Below, in pieces: positions 51,733 through 61,482 of a DNA stretch of 64,000 nt (the stretch's first letter is position 1; each line of letters begins with the position of its first letter). The notes below the pieces were generated by a model that searched no databases, was not told the origin of the DNA, and saw only the letters and a program-made list of their open reading frames with translations. Made by a program: the position numbers and the translations under genes. Origin of the DNA: Arthrobacter_D sp015752045 (GTDB lineage: Bacteria; Actinomycetota; Actinomycetes; Actinomycetales; Micrococcaceae); assembly GCF_015752045.1 (NCBI RefSeq), contig NZ_JADOUS010000002.1:124001-188000 (forward strand). Direction: 5' to 3'.

Positions 51733-52594
51733 ATGTCCTCACCCGCCCCCGCGCCCTCCGCCAAGCCCCCGCGGCCCCAGGCGGTCCTCACGGTGCTCGA
51801 GACGCAGCGGCTGGGCCCCCACCTCGTGCGGGTCGTGGCGGGCGGACCGGGCTTCCGGGACCTGCAGCACTGCGACGCGACGGACAGGTACGCCAAGCTG
51901 CTGTTTGCGAAGCCCGAGCTCGGGCTGACCCCGCCCTACGACCTCGCGGCCCTCAGGCACGAGCTGCCGGCGGACGACCGCCCCGTGAAGCGCACGTACA
52001 CCATCCGGTGGCTCGACGCCCCCTCGGAGCGCCTGGCCATCGACTTCGTGGTGCACGGCGACTCCGGTATCGCCGGTCCGTGGGCGGCGCAGGCCTCCCC
52101 CGGGGACACCCTGGTGCTCATGGGCCCCTCCGGCAAGTGGTCGCCGGACCCGGACGCCGACTGGCACCTCTTCGCCGGGGACGATGCCGCGCTGCCGGCG
52201 ATCGCCGCCGGCCTCGAGGCGCTGCACCCGGCCGCCGTCGGTCACGCCTACCTCGAGGTGGACACCGACGCCGATGTCCTCGCGCTCGCCGCCCCCGCCG
52301 GGGTCGAGCTGCACTGGCTGACGCGGGACGGCAGGGAACCGGGCACGACGACGCTGCTCGCGGACGCCGTCGCCGCCGGCCCGTGGCCCGAGGGGCGCGT
52401 GGCCCGAGGGGCGCGTCGACGCCTTCGTCCACGGCGAGCGCGGCGCCATGAAGGCCCTGCGGGACATCCTGTTCAAGGGCAGGGGGCTGGCCCGCTCGCA
52501 GGTCTCGCTCTCGGGCTACTGGGCGTACGGCCGGGAGGAGGACACCTTCCAGGCGGAGAAGCGTGAGCCGATCGGCAGGATCCTCGACGACTGA
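51733..52594 (+). pseudogene. Siderophore-interacting protein, frameshifted by a 16-bp tandem duplication
   Basis: The first 220 or so residues are a siderophore-interacting (SIP/ViuB-like) flavoprotein, with RTYTIRWLDAP (FAD site) and WHLFAGDDAALPAIAAGLEAL (NADPH-side domain). At 52383-52414 the sequence GTGGCCCGAGGGGCGC is present twice in tandem. Removing one copy restores the frame into FVHGERGAMKALRDILF and SGYWAYGREEDTF, the usual C-terminus, ending at the TGA at 52592. As it stands the frame runs out at 52566 with a nonsense tail. SIP proteins release iron from siderophores. The ATG at 51733 has GAGGCG upstream. Confidence 0.88.
52383..52414 (+). repeat. 16-bp tandem duplication breaking the SIP gene
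   Basis: Two exact copies, 52383-52398 and 52399-52414, adjoin. Sixteen is not a multiple of three, so the duplication shifts the frame. Confidence 0.95.
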
Positions 52595-52645
52595 CACGAC
52601 TGACACGACTAACGCGAGCGACACGGCCGGCCGGCCCGCCGCTCC

Positions 52646-53839
52646 TCAGACGACGGGCGCGGCGCGCGGCCTCCGCCGGGGCACCCGGTCGAGGAGTCCC
52701 ATCGCGGGCTCGGCGACACGCGCCAGCACGGGCCCGAGCACGGCCATGATCAGCACGTACGTCGTCGCGAGCGCAGCGAGCTCCGGGATCACGGCGCCGG
52801 AGGTGACAGCGAGGCCGGCGATGACGATCGAGAACTCCCCGCGCGCCACGAGGGCCGTGCCCGCCCGGGCCCGGCCCAAACGCCCGATGCCCTGGCGGCG
52901 GGCCGCCCACCAGCCGGTCGCGATCTTCGTCGCCGTCGTGGCGAGCGCCAGGAGCAGCGCGACCCCGAGCACCGGGGGGATCGACGCCGGATCGGTGTTG
53001 AGCCCGAACACCACGAAGAAGATGGCCGCGAAGAGGTCCCGCAGCGGTTCGAGGAGGCGGGCGGCGTTCTCCGCCGTCGCGCCGGAGATCGCGATGCCGA
53101 GCAGGAACGCCCCCACGGCGGCCGAGACCTGCAGGGCCGAAGCGAGACCCGCGACGAGCAGGGCCGCACCGATGAGGGTCAGCAGGAAGACCTCGCGGTC
53201 CTTGCTGTCGACGATGGTCGAGACCACGTTGCCCCAGCGCAGCGCGACGACGAGCACGAGGGTGACGACGAGCAGGGAGACCCCGACCGTGCCGAGTCCC
53301 CCGGCGAAGCTGAGCCCTGCCAGCACCGCGGTGAGGACCGGCAGGTAGACAGCCATGGCGAGGTCCTCGAAGACGAGGATGGCGAGGACGGTGGGGGTCT
53401 CCCGGTTGCCGAGCCGGCCGAGATCGCTCATGACCTTCGCGGCGATGCCCGAGGAGGAGATGTAGGTGACGCCGCCCATCACGAGGGCCGCGACCGGCCC
53501 CCAGCCCAGGATGACCGCGACGAGGGCGCCCGGGGTGAAGTTCAGGACGAGGTCGACGATTCCCGCCAGCCACGACTGGCGCAGCCCGGTGACGAGCTCC
53601 TTGGCCGTGTACTCCAGGCCGAGCAGCAGCAGGAGCAGGACGACGCCGATCTCACTGGCCACCTCGCTGAAGGAGACGACCCCTTCGAGCTGGAGGAAGC
53701 CACCCTGCCCGAAGAACAGTCCGCCGAGGAGGTACAGCGGGATGGGCGAGAGCCCGATCCGGCCCGCGAGCCGCCCGAGCACCCCGAGGAACAGGAGAAT
53801 CGCGCCGAGTTCGATCAGGGTGAGGGCGGTCGTGTGCAC
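52646..53839 (-). CDS. CPA2 cation:proton antiporter (KhtU-like)
   Basis: The 397-residue protein has about 12 membrane segments with the CPA2 pattern: LLLLLGLEYTAKELVTGLR, GVTYISSSGIAAKVMSDLG and VFEDLAMAVYLPV. It ends without a cytosolic RCK/TrkA domain. A separate TrkA-C protein is encoded 9 bases upstream in the same direction. The pair is like Bacillus KhtTU, which exports potassium in exchange for protons. Ion specificity is inferred. Confidence 0.9.
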   Translation of the reverse strand: MHTTALTLIELGAILLFLGVLGRLAGRIGLSPIPLYLLGGLFFGQGGFLQLEGVVSFSEVASEIGVVLLLLLLGLEYTAKELVTGLRQSWLAGIVDLVLNFTPGALVAVILGWGPVAALVMGGVTYISSSGIAAKVMSDLGRLGNRETPTVLAILVFEDLAMAVYLPVLTAVLAGLSFAGGLGTVGVSLLVVTLVLVVALRWGNVVSTIVDSKDREVFLLTLIGAALLVAGLASALQVSAAVGAFLLGIAISGATAENAARLLEPLRDLFAAIFFVVFGLNTDPASIPPVLGVALLLALATTATKIATGWWAARRQGIGRLGRARAGTALVARGEFSIVIAGLAVTSGAVIPELAALATTYVLIMAVLGPVLARVAEPAMGLLDRVPRRRPRAAPVV

Positions 53840-53848
53840 AGGCGGCGA

Positions 53849-54331
53849 TCAGCCGTTGCGCAGGATGTCCGCTGCGGCGTCCAGGCCCTCGGAGGTGCCC
53901 ACCACCACCAGCAGATCACCGGCGGCGAGCGTGAAGTCGGGGGTGGGTGAGGCCTGGACCTGACCCGAGCGGAGCACGGCGACCAGGGACGCGCCGGAGC
54001 GCGACCGCATCCTGGTGTCGCCGAGGGCGCGGCCGTCGAAGGGCGATCCGCGGTTGATGTAGAACTGGCGCGTCGAGACGCCGGGAAGGTCCCGGTGCTC
54101 CTCCGTCAGCTGCGCGACGAGCTGCCGGGAGCCGAGGAGGTTGCCGATCGTCGCCGCCTCGTCCGGGGTCAGCGGGATGGAGGCGACGCAGGCATCCGGG
54201 TCATTGGCCTTCGAGATGATGAGGTCGAGCTCGCCGTCGCGCTGCGAGACGATACCCACCCTTCGACCGGACCCGGTGACGATCTCGCGCCGGACCCCGA
54301 TGCCGGGAAGGCGTGTTTCGATGACGTTCAT
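53849..54331 (-). CDS. TrkA-C domain regulatory subunit (KhtT-like)
   Basis: The 160-residue soluble protein has an N-terminal domain of about 75 residues and a C-terminal TrkA-C (RCK-C) domain (about 80-158) with LRSGQVQASPTPDFTLAAGD and LLVVVGTSEGLD. It precedes the antiporter gene by 9 bases. In KhtTU the small subunit gates the antiporter and binds a nucleotide such as c-di-AMP; binding here is not shown. Confidence 0.88.
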   Translation of the reverse strand: MNVIETRLPGIGVRREIVTGSGRRVGIVSQRDGELDLIISKANDPDACVASIPLTPDEAATIGNLLGSRQLVAQLTEEHRDLPGVSTRQFYINRGSPFDGRALGDTRMRSRSGASLVAVLRSGQVQASPTPDFTLAAGDLLVVVGTSEGLDAAADILRNG

Positions 54332-54355
54332 GCGATCATCCTAGACCTGCGCGGA

Positions 54356-55330
54356 CTACTCGCCGGCGGGCAGGGCGCTGGTTGTGCTGCCGTTCGCTGA
54401 GGGCGTCGCGGCATCCTTCGGCGCGTACAGATCGGGCTCCAGGTAGATGAGCCTGGCGATCGGGACGGCCGCCCGGATGCGCTGCTCGGCGTCGTCGATG
54501 GCGGCCGCGATCTGTGCGCCGCTCTCCTGGCTCCCCACCGAGATCTTGGCTGCCACGAGCAGCTCCTCCGGCCCGAGGTGCAGGGTCTTCAGGTGGATGA
54601 TCCGGGTGGACCCGTCGCTGCCGATGGCCTCCTCGATCTTCGCGACGTGGGCGGCGGAGGCACTCTCCCCGAGGAGCAGGCTCTTGGTCTCCACGGCGAG
54701 GATGGCCGCGATGGCCACGAGGAGCAGGCCGATCATCGCCGTCCCGGCCGCGTCCCACAGGCCGTTGTCGGTGAGCAGCGTCATGGAGACCCCGAACAGG
54801 GCGAAGAGGAGGCCCAGGAGGGCGCCGGTGTCCTCGAGGAGGATGACGGGCAGCTCGGGCGACTTGGCGGTGCGGACGAAGCGCACCCAGCTCATGCCCC
54901 CGCGCGAGGGGTTGGACTCCCGGATGGCCGTGCGGAGCGAGAAGGACTCGGCGACGATCGCCCCGGCGAGGACGGCCAGCGGTACCCACCAGAAGGAGCC
55001 CTCGATCGGGTGGGGATCCAGGGCCTTGTGGTACGCCTCGTACAGCGCGAAGAGGCCGCCGACGCTGAAGAGCACGATCGAGACGATGAACGCGTAGATG
55101 TACCGCTCGCGGCCGTAGCCGAAGGGGTGTTCCGGACTGGCCTGCTGTTTGGCACGCTTGCCGCCGACGAGCAGCAGGACCTGGTTCCCGGAGTCCGCCA
55201 CGGAGTGGATACCCTCGGCGAGCATCGACGAGGACCGCGTGAGCGCGAAGGCCACGAACTTGAGTGCGGCGATCGTGAGGTTCGCGGCGAGGGCCGCGAT
55301 GATCGCCTTGTTTCCTCCGCTTGCTGACAT
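54356..55330 (-). CDS. Cation diffusion facilitator transporter
   Basis: The 324-residue protein has six predicted membrane segments in its first 210 residues and a cytosolic domain at the C-terminus (about 220-310). The CDF metal motif is present as HSVADSGNQ in helix 2, and EHPFGYGRERYIYAF follows. The second site in helix 5 reads EDTGALLGL. The metal could be zinc, iron or manganese. I use the ATG at 55330; ATGs upstream lead into non-conserved sequence. It runs in the same direction as the antiporter pair but 24 bases upstream, so co-transcription is possible. Confidence 0.9.
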   Translation of the reverse strand: MSASGGNKAIIAALAANLTIAALKFVAFALTRSSSMLAEGIHSVADSGNQVLLLVGGKRAKQQASPEHPFGYGRERYIYAFIVSIVLFSVGGLFALYEAYHKALDPHPIEGSFWWVPLAVLAGAIVAESFSLRTAIRESNPSRGGMSWVRFVRTAKSPELPVILLEDTGALLGLLFALFGVSMTLLTDNGLWDAAGTAMIGLLLVAIAAILAVETKSLLLGESASAAHVAKIEEAIGSDGSTRIIHLKTLHLGPEELLVAAKISVGSQESGAQIAAAIDDAEQRIRAAVPIARLIYLEPDLYAPKDAATPSANGSTTSALPAGE

Positions 55331-55493
55331 GATCCGTTCCATTCCTTCTGCCCCGCGTCCGCCGGGTTTTCTCGACGGTGATCGGGCCGGCCGCCGACGT
55401 CGTGCGCCGGGACCGCCTCCGTTCCCCACTGTACGGACTCGTCGACCGGCCGGGGCCGGAAGAATCGGACCCGGATGTGTGCTGCGCGGGCGC

Positions 55494-56591
55494 TCAGGCC
55501 GGACGGAGCGCCGCGGCCGCGGCGGTCACCCGCTCCGGGTCGGCCCCGAGATCGGCAGGATCGGCGCCGGTGAGCAGGACGGTCGCCAGTTCGGCGATGC
55601 CCGACGACGTCTGGAACCCGTACCCGCCCTGCCCCGCGAGCCAGAAGAAGCCGGGGTGGCCTCGGTCGAACCCGACGACCGGGACGGTGGAGTCCCGCTG
55701 GGTGCGCAGGCCCGTCCAGGACCGGTGGACGGCCGTGATCCCGAGGGTCGTCACGGTCCCGAGCCGCTCGATGAGGCGCTCGACGTCGCCCGGGTGGGGC
55801 TGCGCGTCGCCGGCCTCCGCCGGCTCCGACTCGCACGGCGAGATGAGGACGCCGTCGGCGTCCGGGCGGTAGTAGAAGGAGTCGTCGGCTGCCGCGACCA
55901 TCGGGGACCCCACCCGGGGGGCGTTGCCCGCGGCGACGATCGCCGCGGTCCGTCGGCGCGGCACGAGTCCCTGGGGCGCGACGCCGCACAGGGCCGCGAT
56001 GCCGTCGGCCCAGGCTCCCGCCGCGTCGACCACGACCTCCGCGGTGATCGGGCGGTAGCCTGCGCGGACGTTCCAGGCCGCGCCGTCGTAGCGGGCCTCG
56101 GTGACCTGCGCCCCGGTGAGGATGATGACGCCGTCGTCGCTCGCGCTCCGCCGGTGGTATTCGAGGAGCAGGTCCGTGTCCGTCCCCACGCACTCCGTGT
56201 CGATGGCGGCGGCAGCGAAGGATCCCGGGCGCAGCTGCGGGCAGAGATCGAGGGCCTCGGCGTGGGTGATACGACGCATCGCGGCGCTCGCCCGTGCGTC
56301 GACGTCGGCCTCGGATCCGACGAGGACGAAGGACCGCGGCACGGTCAGGGGCAGCCCGGTGGAGGACTGCACCCCGTCGAGCAGGTCGAGCGTGCGCCGC
56401 GTCAGGTCCAGGACCGGCCCGGGCCCGTAGCTCGGGATGAGCTGCCGGGCGGAGCGGGAGGAGGTGTGGTAGCCGAGGGTCGGCTCGGCTTCCACGAGGA
56501 CCACGCTGGAGAACGGGGCCAGCGCGGAGGCCAGCGAAAGGCCGGCGATGCCGCCGCCGATGATCAGGACGTCGCACTCGAGGGAGCTCAT
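55494..56591 (-). CDS. FAD-dependent oxidoreductase (DadA/glycine oxidase-like)
   Basis: The 365-residue DAO-family protein opens with the dinucleotide motif DVLIIGGGIAGLSLASAL and a glutamate at the end of the second strand (LVEAEPTLG). The C-terminal FAD stretch is GFFWLAGQGGYGFQTSSG. The family oxidises amines or D-amino acids; the substrate is not evident. It lies 40 bases beyond kbl in the same direction, so it may be expressed with the threonine genes. GGATGA before the ATG can serve as ribosome site. Confidence 0.85.
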   Translation of the reverse strand: MSSLECDVLIIGGGIAGLSLASALAPFSSVVLVEAEPTLGYHTSSRSARQLIPSYGPGPVLDLTRRTLDLLDGVQSSTGLPLTVPRSFVLVGSEADVDARASAAMRRITHAEALDLCPQLRPGSFAAAAIDTECVGTDTDLLLEYHRRSASDDGVIILTGAQVTEARYDGAAWNVRAGYRPITAEVVVDAAGAWADGIAALCGVAPQGLVPRRRTAAIVAAGNAPRVGSPMVAAADDSFYYRPDADGVLISPCESEPAEAGDAQPHPGDVERLIERLGTVTTLGITAVHRSWTGLRTQRDSTVPVVGFDRGHPGFFWLAGQGGYGFQTSSGIAELATVLLTGADPADLGADPERVTAAAAALRPA

Positions 56592-56631
56592 CCCGTCATC
56601 CTAGGCTCGCCCGCCCCCGGTGGTGCTGTCC

Positions 56632-57876
56632 TCAGCCCACGTGCGCGCCCGGTGCGCCACCGACGGCGGCTCGCGACCCGCCCGCGGCCACCTCGGCGCG
56701 CGCGGCGACGAACGCCCGGACGCAGGCCTCGATGTCCTCCCCCGTGTGCGCTGCCGAGAGCTGCACGCGGATCCGGGCGGCGCCCTTCGGGACCACCGGG
56801 TAGCTGAACGCGGTCACGAAGACGCCCTGCGTAAGCATGGCATCGGCGGTCCTGGCCGCGAGGACGGCATCGCCGAACATGACCGGAACGATCGCGTGCT
56901 CCCCTGCGATCAGGTCGAAGCCCTCCTCCGTCATGCGGCGGCGGAACAGCGCGGCGTTGGCTGTCAGCGTGGACCGCAGGTCGGTGCTGTTCTGGACCAG
57001 GTCCAGGGCGGTCAGGGTCGCGGCGACGATCGACGGCGCGAGCGAGTTCGAGAACAGGTAGGGACGGGCACGCTGCCGCAGGAGGGCGACGATCTCGGCG
57101 CGGGCGGCCACGTACCCGCCGGAGGCCCCGCCGAGCGCCTTGCCGAAGGTGCCGGTGAAGATGTCCACCCGGTCGGCGACCCCGGCGTGCTCGGGCGTAC
57201 CGGCACCGGTGGCGCCCATGAAGCCGACGGCGTGCGAGTCGTCGACCATGACCATCGCGTCGTAGCGCTCGGCGAGATCACAGACGGCTTCGAGCGGCGC
57301 CAGGTAGCCGTCCATGGAGAAGACGCCGTCGGTGACGACCAGGCGCCGCCGGGCCCCCGATGCCTCCTGCAGCTTCGCCTCGAGGTCCGCCATGTCGCGG
57401 TTGGCGTAGCGGAACCGCTGCGCCTTGGACAGGCGGATGCCGTCGATGATGGACGCGTGGTTCAGGGCGTCGGAGATGACGGCGTCCTCCGCTCCGAGGA
57501 GCGATTCGAAGACGCCGCCGTTCGCGTCGAAGCAGGAGGAGAACAGGATGGTGTCCTCGGTGCCGAGGAACCGCGAGACACGGCGTTCGAGCTCGAGGTG
57601 CAGGTCCTGGGTGCCGCAGATGAAGCGGACGGACGCCATGCCGAAGCCGCGCTCGTCCAGGGCCGTCTTGGCTGCGGCGATGATGTCCGGGTGGTCGGCG
57701 AGGCCGAGGTAGTTGTTCGCGCAGAAGTTCAGCACGCGGGCGTCCTCGGCCCCCAGCGCGCCGGCCGTGATGTGGCTGGACTGCGGTGAGGAGATGCGGC
57801 GCTCGTGCTTGAACAGGCCTGCACTGCGGATCTCGTCGAGTTCCCCGGCGAGCTGGTCGCGGACTGCTGAATACAT
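56632..57876 (-). CDS. kbl: Glycine C-acetyltransferase (2-amino-3-ketobutyrate CoA ligase)
   Basis: Kbl cleaves 2-amino-3-oxobutanoate with CoA to glycine and acetyl-CoA, using pyridoxal phosphate. The 414-residue aminotransferase-fold protein has FCANNYLGLADHP, MVMVDDSHAVGFMGATGAG and the lysine motif TGTFGKALGGASGGYV. AGGAGGAG stands upstream of the ATG. It follows tdh after 15 bases, which is the normal threonine-degradation pair. Confidence 0.95.
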   Translation of the reverse strand: MYSAVRDQLAGELDEIRSAGLFKHERRISSPQSSHITAGALGAEDARVLNFCANNYLGLADHPDIIAAAKTALDERGFGMASVRFICGTQDLHLELERRVSRFLGTEDTILFSSCFDANGGVFESLLGAEDAVISDALNHASIIDGIRLSKAQRFRYANRDMADLEAKLQEASGARRRLVVTDGVFSMDGYLAPLEAVCDLAERYDAMVMVDDSHAVGFMGATGAGTPEHAGVADRVDIFTGTFGKALGGASGGYVAARAEIVALLRQRARPYLFSNSLAPSIVAATLTALDLVQNSTDLRSTLTANAALFRRRMTEEGFDLIAGEHAIVPVMFGDAVLAARTADAMLTQGVFVTAFSYPVVPKGAARIRVQLSAAHTGEDIEACVRAFVAARAEVAAGGSRAAVGGAPGAHVG

Positions 57877-57891
57877 GGTGTTCCACTCCTC

Positions 57892-58935
57892 CTAGAGCGT
57901 GGTCCAGTCGAGGACCACTTTGCCGCTCGCGCCACTGCGCGCTGTTGCGAATCCCTGCTGCCACTCGCGGGCAGGCAGGCAGTCGGTGACCACGGACGAG
58001 ACGGCCTCGCGCAGGGTCCGGTTGGACTGCAGCATGGCGCTCATCGCATACCAGGTCTCGAACATCTCCCGACCGTAGATGCCCTTGAGGGTGAGCATAT
58101 GCGTGACCACCTTGCCCCAGTCGATGGAGATCGGGCCTGCCGGCAGGCCGAGCATGGCGATCCGCCCGCCATGGTTCATATTGTCGATCATCTCGGGCAG
58201 CGCGGTGGCATGACCTGACATCTCCATCCCGATGTCGAAGCCCTCCTTCATGCCGAGCTCGCGTTGCGCGTCGGCGACGCGCCTCCGGCTGACGTCGATG
58301 GCGATGTCCGCCCCGACACCGCAGGCGAGGGCGAGCCGGGGCGCAGAGACGTCGGTGATCGCGATCTTGCGGGCCCCCGCGTGGCGGGCGACGGCGACGG
58401 CCATCAGGCCGATGGGTCCGGCGCCGGTGATCAGCACGTCCTCGCCGACGAGCGGGAAGCTCAGCGCGGTGTGGACGGCGTTGCCGAAGGGGTCGAAGAC
58501 GGCGCCGAGCTCGGGGGTGATGGTGGCGTCGTGCACCCAGACGTTGGTCTCGGGGACGACGACGAACTCGGCGAACGCGCCGTCGCGCTGGACGCCGACG
58601 CTCGAGGTGCGGATACACATCTGGCGGCGCCCGGCACGGCAGTTGCGGCAGATCCCGCAGACGATGTGCCCCTCGCCGGAGACGCGGTCCCCGATGCGGA
58701 CGTCCCGGATGCCCTCGCCGAGGGCGACGACCTCACCGTAGAACTCGTGGCCGGGGATCAGCGGCGCGGAGATCATGCCCTGCGCCCAGGTGTCCCAGCT
58801 CTCGATATGGAGGTCGGTGCCGCAGATGCCCGTCGTGACGACCCGGATCTTGACCTCACCCCACCCCGCGTCGGGTTCGGGCCGGTCCACGAGCTCGAAG
58901 CCGGGGTGTGCCCCGGATTTGTACAGCGCCTTCAC
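57892..58935 (-). CDS. tdh: L-threonine 3-dehydrogenase
   Basis: Tdh oxidises threonine to 2-amino-3-oxobutanoate with NAD. The 347-residue zinc alcohol-dehydrogenase-type protein has TGICGTDLHIESWDTWAQ at the catalytic zinc, structural-zinc cysteines in CGICRNCRAGRRQMC, and GAGPIGLMAVAVARHAGA for NAD. The GTG at 58935 is the start, with GGAAGG nine bases upstream; the frame stays open far beyond it. kbl follows directly. Confidence 0.95.
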   Translation of the reverse strand: MKALYKSGAHPGFELVDRPEPDAGWGEVKIRVVTTGICGTDLHIESWDTWAQGMISAPLIPGHEFYGEVVALGEGIRDVRIGDRVSGEGHIVCGICRNCRAGRRQMCIRTSSVGVQRDGAFAEFVVVPETNVWVHDATITPELGAVFDPFGNAVHTALSFPLVGEDVLITGAGPIGLMAVAVARHAGARKIAITDVSAPRLALACGVGADIAIDVSRRRVADAQRELGMKEGFDIGMEMSGHATALPEMIDNMNHGGRIAMLGLPAGPISIDWGKVVTHMLTLKGIYGREMFETWYAMSAMLQSNRTLREAVSSVVTDCLPAREWQQGFATARSGASGKVVLDWTTL

Positions 58936-59030
58936 TGAACGGTTCCTTCCATGCCGCGCCTGTCCCCGGCGGATCGCGTCGGGGCCGTGCGGTACGAGTG
59001 CCTGGGCGGAATGTGCCCGGAGCAACAGTA

Positions 59031-59939
59031 TCAGCGGTGTCCGTCCTCGAGGACGGCGGCGAGGATCCCCACGCCGAGGCCGAGGAACGCCGGGGAGTCG
59101 TCGGAGGTCATCGCCAGGGCGCTCCCCATGCTCAGCGCCCAGCCCCGGGCCCGCTCCCAGGTCGCGGCGTCGACCGGGCGCAGGCGGTGCGTCTCGGCGC
59201 GGAACGCGGACCGACCGGCGGCGTCGAAGTGCAGCCAGGCCGCCGCGAGGTCCGTGGCGGGATCCCCGGAGCACAGGTCGCCGAAGTCGACGACTCCGGC
59301 GAGCGTGCCGTCGGGCGCGAGGACGACGTTGGCAGGATGGAGGTCGCCGTGCAGCCAGAGCGGCGCGTTCTGCCGGCCCGGTGCGGCGAGGGCGGAGTCC
59401 CAGACGCGCAGCAGGGCGGCGGTGGGCACCCCGGGGATGTCCGGGAGCGAAGCCAGCCGTGTCCGCAGGACGTCGTCGCGCGCCGCGAGCGGACCACCGC
59501 GCCCCACGGGACTGACCGGGGCATCACGTGGTGCGGGCTGGTGGAACCCGGCGAGGAAGCGCGCGAGCGGGACGGCCGCAGGAGAGCGCCCGGCCCGGGG
59601 CACGGTGATGCCGCTGACCCCGTCGATCCAGCGGGAGACGGACCAGTGCCACGGGTAGCCGGCGCCGGGGACGCCGATCCGGACGGGCGCCGACGTCGGC
59701 AGGGTGAGGTGGGCGGTCAGCCGGGGGACCCACTGCTGCTCCGCGACCATCAGCCCGGCGCCCGCCTCGCGGCGCGGCAGCCGCACCACGAGATCCTCCC
59801 CCAGCCGGAACAGCACGTTGTCCCACCCGTGACCGGCGGGACGGAGCGGGAGATCCGCCAGATCCGGGTGCTGGTCGGCGAGCAGCGACCTGACGAGGGA
59901 GGGCGCGATGTCGATCTCCGCCCTCGGCAGTACCGCCAT
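59031..59939 (-). CDS. Aminoglycoside phosphotransferase-family kinase
   Basis: The 302-residue protein has the APH fold: GHGWDNVLFRLGEDLVVRLPRR for the nucleotide loop, the catalytic HGDLHPANVVLAPD, and GVVDFGDLCSGDPATDLA for metal binding. Such proteins phosphorylate antibiotics, sugars or other small molecules; the substrate is not clear and resistance should not be assumed. The ATG at 59939 has GGGAGG five bases upstream. It follows gatB by 28 bases and is probably co-transcribed. Confidence 0.88.
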   Translation of the reverse strand: MAVLPRAEIDIAPSLVRSLLADQHPDLADLPLRPAGHGWDNVLFRLGEDLVVRLPRREAGAGLMVAEQQWVPRLTAHLTLPTSAPVRIGVPGAGYPWHWSVSRWIDGVSGITVPRAGRSPAAVPLARFLAGFHQPAPRDAPVSPVGRGGPLAARDDVLRTRLASLPDIPGVPTAALLRVWDSALAAPGRQNAPLWLHGDLHPANVVLAPDGTLAGVVDFGDLCSGDPATDLAAAWLHFDAAGRSAFRAETHRLRPVDAATWERARGWALSMGSALAMTSDDSPAFLGLGVGILAAVLEDGHR

Positions 59940-59967
59940 CGCGCCCTCCCCGTGGATGCTGCCGGTG

Positions 59968-61482
59968 CTAGCCTTCGACGCCGAGGCGCTGAAGGATGAG
60001 CTCGCGCACGCGTCCCGCATCGGCCTGTCCGCGCGTGGCCTTCATGACGCCGCCCACGATCGCACCGACGGCCTGGACCTTGCCGCCGCGGATCTTGTCC
60101 GCGACGTCGGGCTGGGCCGCGAGGGCGCCGTCGATCGCCTCGAGCAGCGGGCCGTCGTCGGACACGACGGCGAGGCCGCGCTTCTCGACGACCTCCGCGG
60201 GCGTGCCCTCGCCGGCGAGGACGCCGTCGAGCACGTCGCGGGAGAGCTTGTCGTTGATCTTGCCGGTCTCGATGAGCGCGTTGAGTTCGACGATCAGCTC
60301 GGGTGTCACGCCGAGCTCGGCGGGCTCGACGTCGGCCAGCTTGGCGCGGCGGGAGATCTCGCCCATCCACCACTTGCGGGCGATAGCGGCGCTCACGCCG
60401 GCGGTGATGGTGTCCTCGATCGAGGACATGACCCCGGCGTTGACGACGTCGCGGAACTCGGCGTCGGAGTAGCCCCAGTCGGCCTGCAGGCGCTTGCGGC
60501 GCTCGGCGGGCGGCTCGGGGAGTTCGGCGCGCAGCTTCTCGATCCACGCCTCGTTCGTCACGACCGGCACGAGGTCCGGCTCCGGGAAGTAGCGGTAGTC
60601 GTCGGCGTCCGACTTGGGGCGCCCCGACGTCGTCGAGCGCGTGTCCTCGTGCCAGTGGCGCGTCTCCTGCTGGATCGGCGTACCCGAGTCGAGGACGGCG
60701 GCGTGCCGCTGGATCTCGTACCGGACGGCGTGCTCGACGGCGCGCAGGGAGTTGACGTTCTTGGTCTCGGTGCGGGTGCCGAACTTCTCCTGGCCCTTCG
60801 GCTTGAGGGAGACGTTCGCGTCGCAGCGCACGTTGCCGCGCTCCATGCGGGCGTCCGAGACGCCGAGGTTCTTGACGATCTCGCGGATCGCAGCGACGTA
60901 GGCCTTGGCGAGCTCGGGGGCGCGTGATCCGGCGCCGACGATCGGCTTGGTGACGATCTCGATCAGGGGCACGCCCGCGCGGTTGTAGTCCACGAGGGAG
61001 AACTCGGCGCCCTGGATGCGACCCGTCGCGCCACCCATGTGGGTGAGCTTGCCGGCGTCCTCCTCCATGTGGGCGCGCTCGATCTCCACCGTGAACACGG
61101 TGCCGTCGGCGAGCTCGATGTCGATGGTGCCGTCATAGGCGATCGGGTCCTCGAACTGGGAGGTCTGGAAGTTCTTCGGGGTGTCCGGGTAGAAGTAGTT
61201 CTTCCGTGCGAAGTAGCACTTCTCGGCGATCTTGCAGTTGAGCGCGAGGCCGATCTTGATCGCGGACTCGACGGCGACGCCGTTGACGACGGGCAGGACG
61301 CCGGGCAGGCCGAGGTCCACCGGGGTCACATTGGTGTTGGGGACGTCCCCGAACGCGTTGGGCGCGGAGGAGAACATCTTCGTCCGCGTGTTGAGCTCCA
61401 CGTGGACCTCGAACCCGAGCACCGGATCGTACTTCTCGATGGCCTCGTCGAAGGACAGGACCTCATCGGTTACAGCAGTCAT
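59968..61482 (-). CDS. gatB: Asp/Glu-tRNA amidotransferase subunit B
   Basis: GatB is the tRNA-binding and kinase subunit that activates Glu-tRNA(Gln) or Asp-tRNA(Asn) for amidation. The 504-residue protein begins YDPVLGFEVHVELNTRTKMF and includes MERGNVRCDANVSL and DDYRYFPEPDLVPV, both classical. The C-terminal YqeY-like tail domain is complete. Its ATG overlaps the gatA stop (TAATG). Together with GatA and GatC it supplies Gln-tRNA or Asn-tRNA. Confidence 0.97.
   Translation of the reverse strand: MTAVTDEVLSFDEAIEKYDPVLGFEVHVELNTRTKMFSSAPNAFGDVPNTNVTPVDLGLPGVLPVVNGVAVESAIKIGLALNCKIAEKCYFARKNYFYPDTPKNFQTSQFEDPIAYDGTIDIELADGTVFTVEIERAHMEEDAGKLTHMGGATGRIQGAEFSLVDYNRAGVPLIEIVTKPIVGAGSRAPELAKAYVAAIREIVKNLGVSDARMERGNVRCDANVSLKPKGQEKFGTRTETKNVNSLRAVEHAVRYEIQRHAAVLDSGTPIQQETRHWHEDTRSTTSGRPKSDADDYRYFPEPDLVPVVTNEAWIEKLRAELPEPPAERRKRLQADWGYSDAEFRDVVNAGVMSSIEDTITAGVSAAIARKWWMGEISRRAKLADVEPAELGVTPELIVELNALIETGKINDKLSRDVLDGVLAGEGTPAEVVEKRGLAVVSDDGPLLEAIDGALAAQPDVADKIRGGKVQAVGAIVGGVMKATRGQADAGRVRELILQRLGVEG

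Noticed and set aside
59031..59939. Antibiotic-resistance gene
   Set aside because: The APH fold alone does not show resistance; the gene sits at the end of the gatCAB operon in a normal chromosomal setting.
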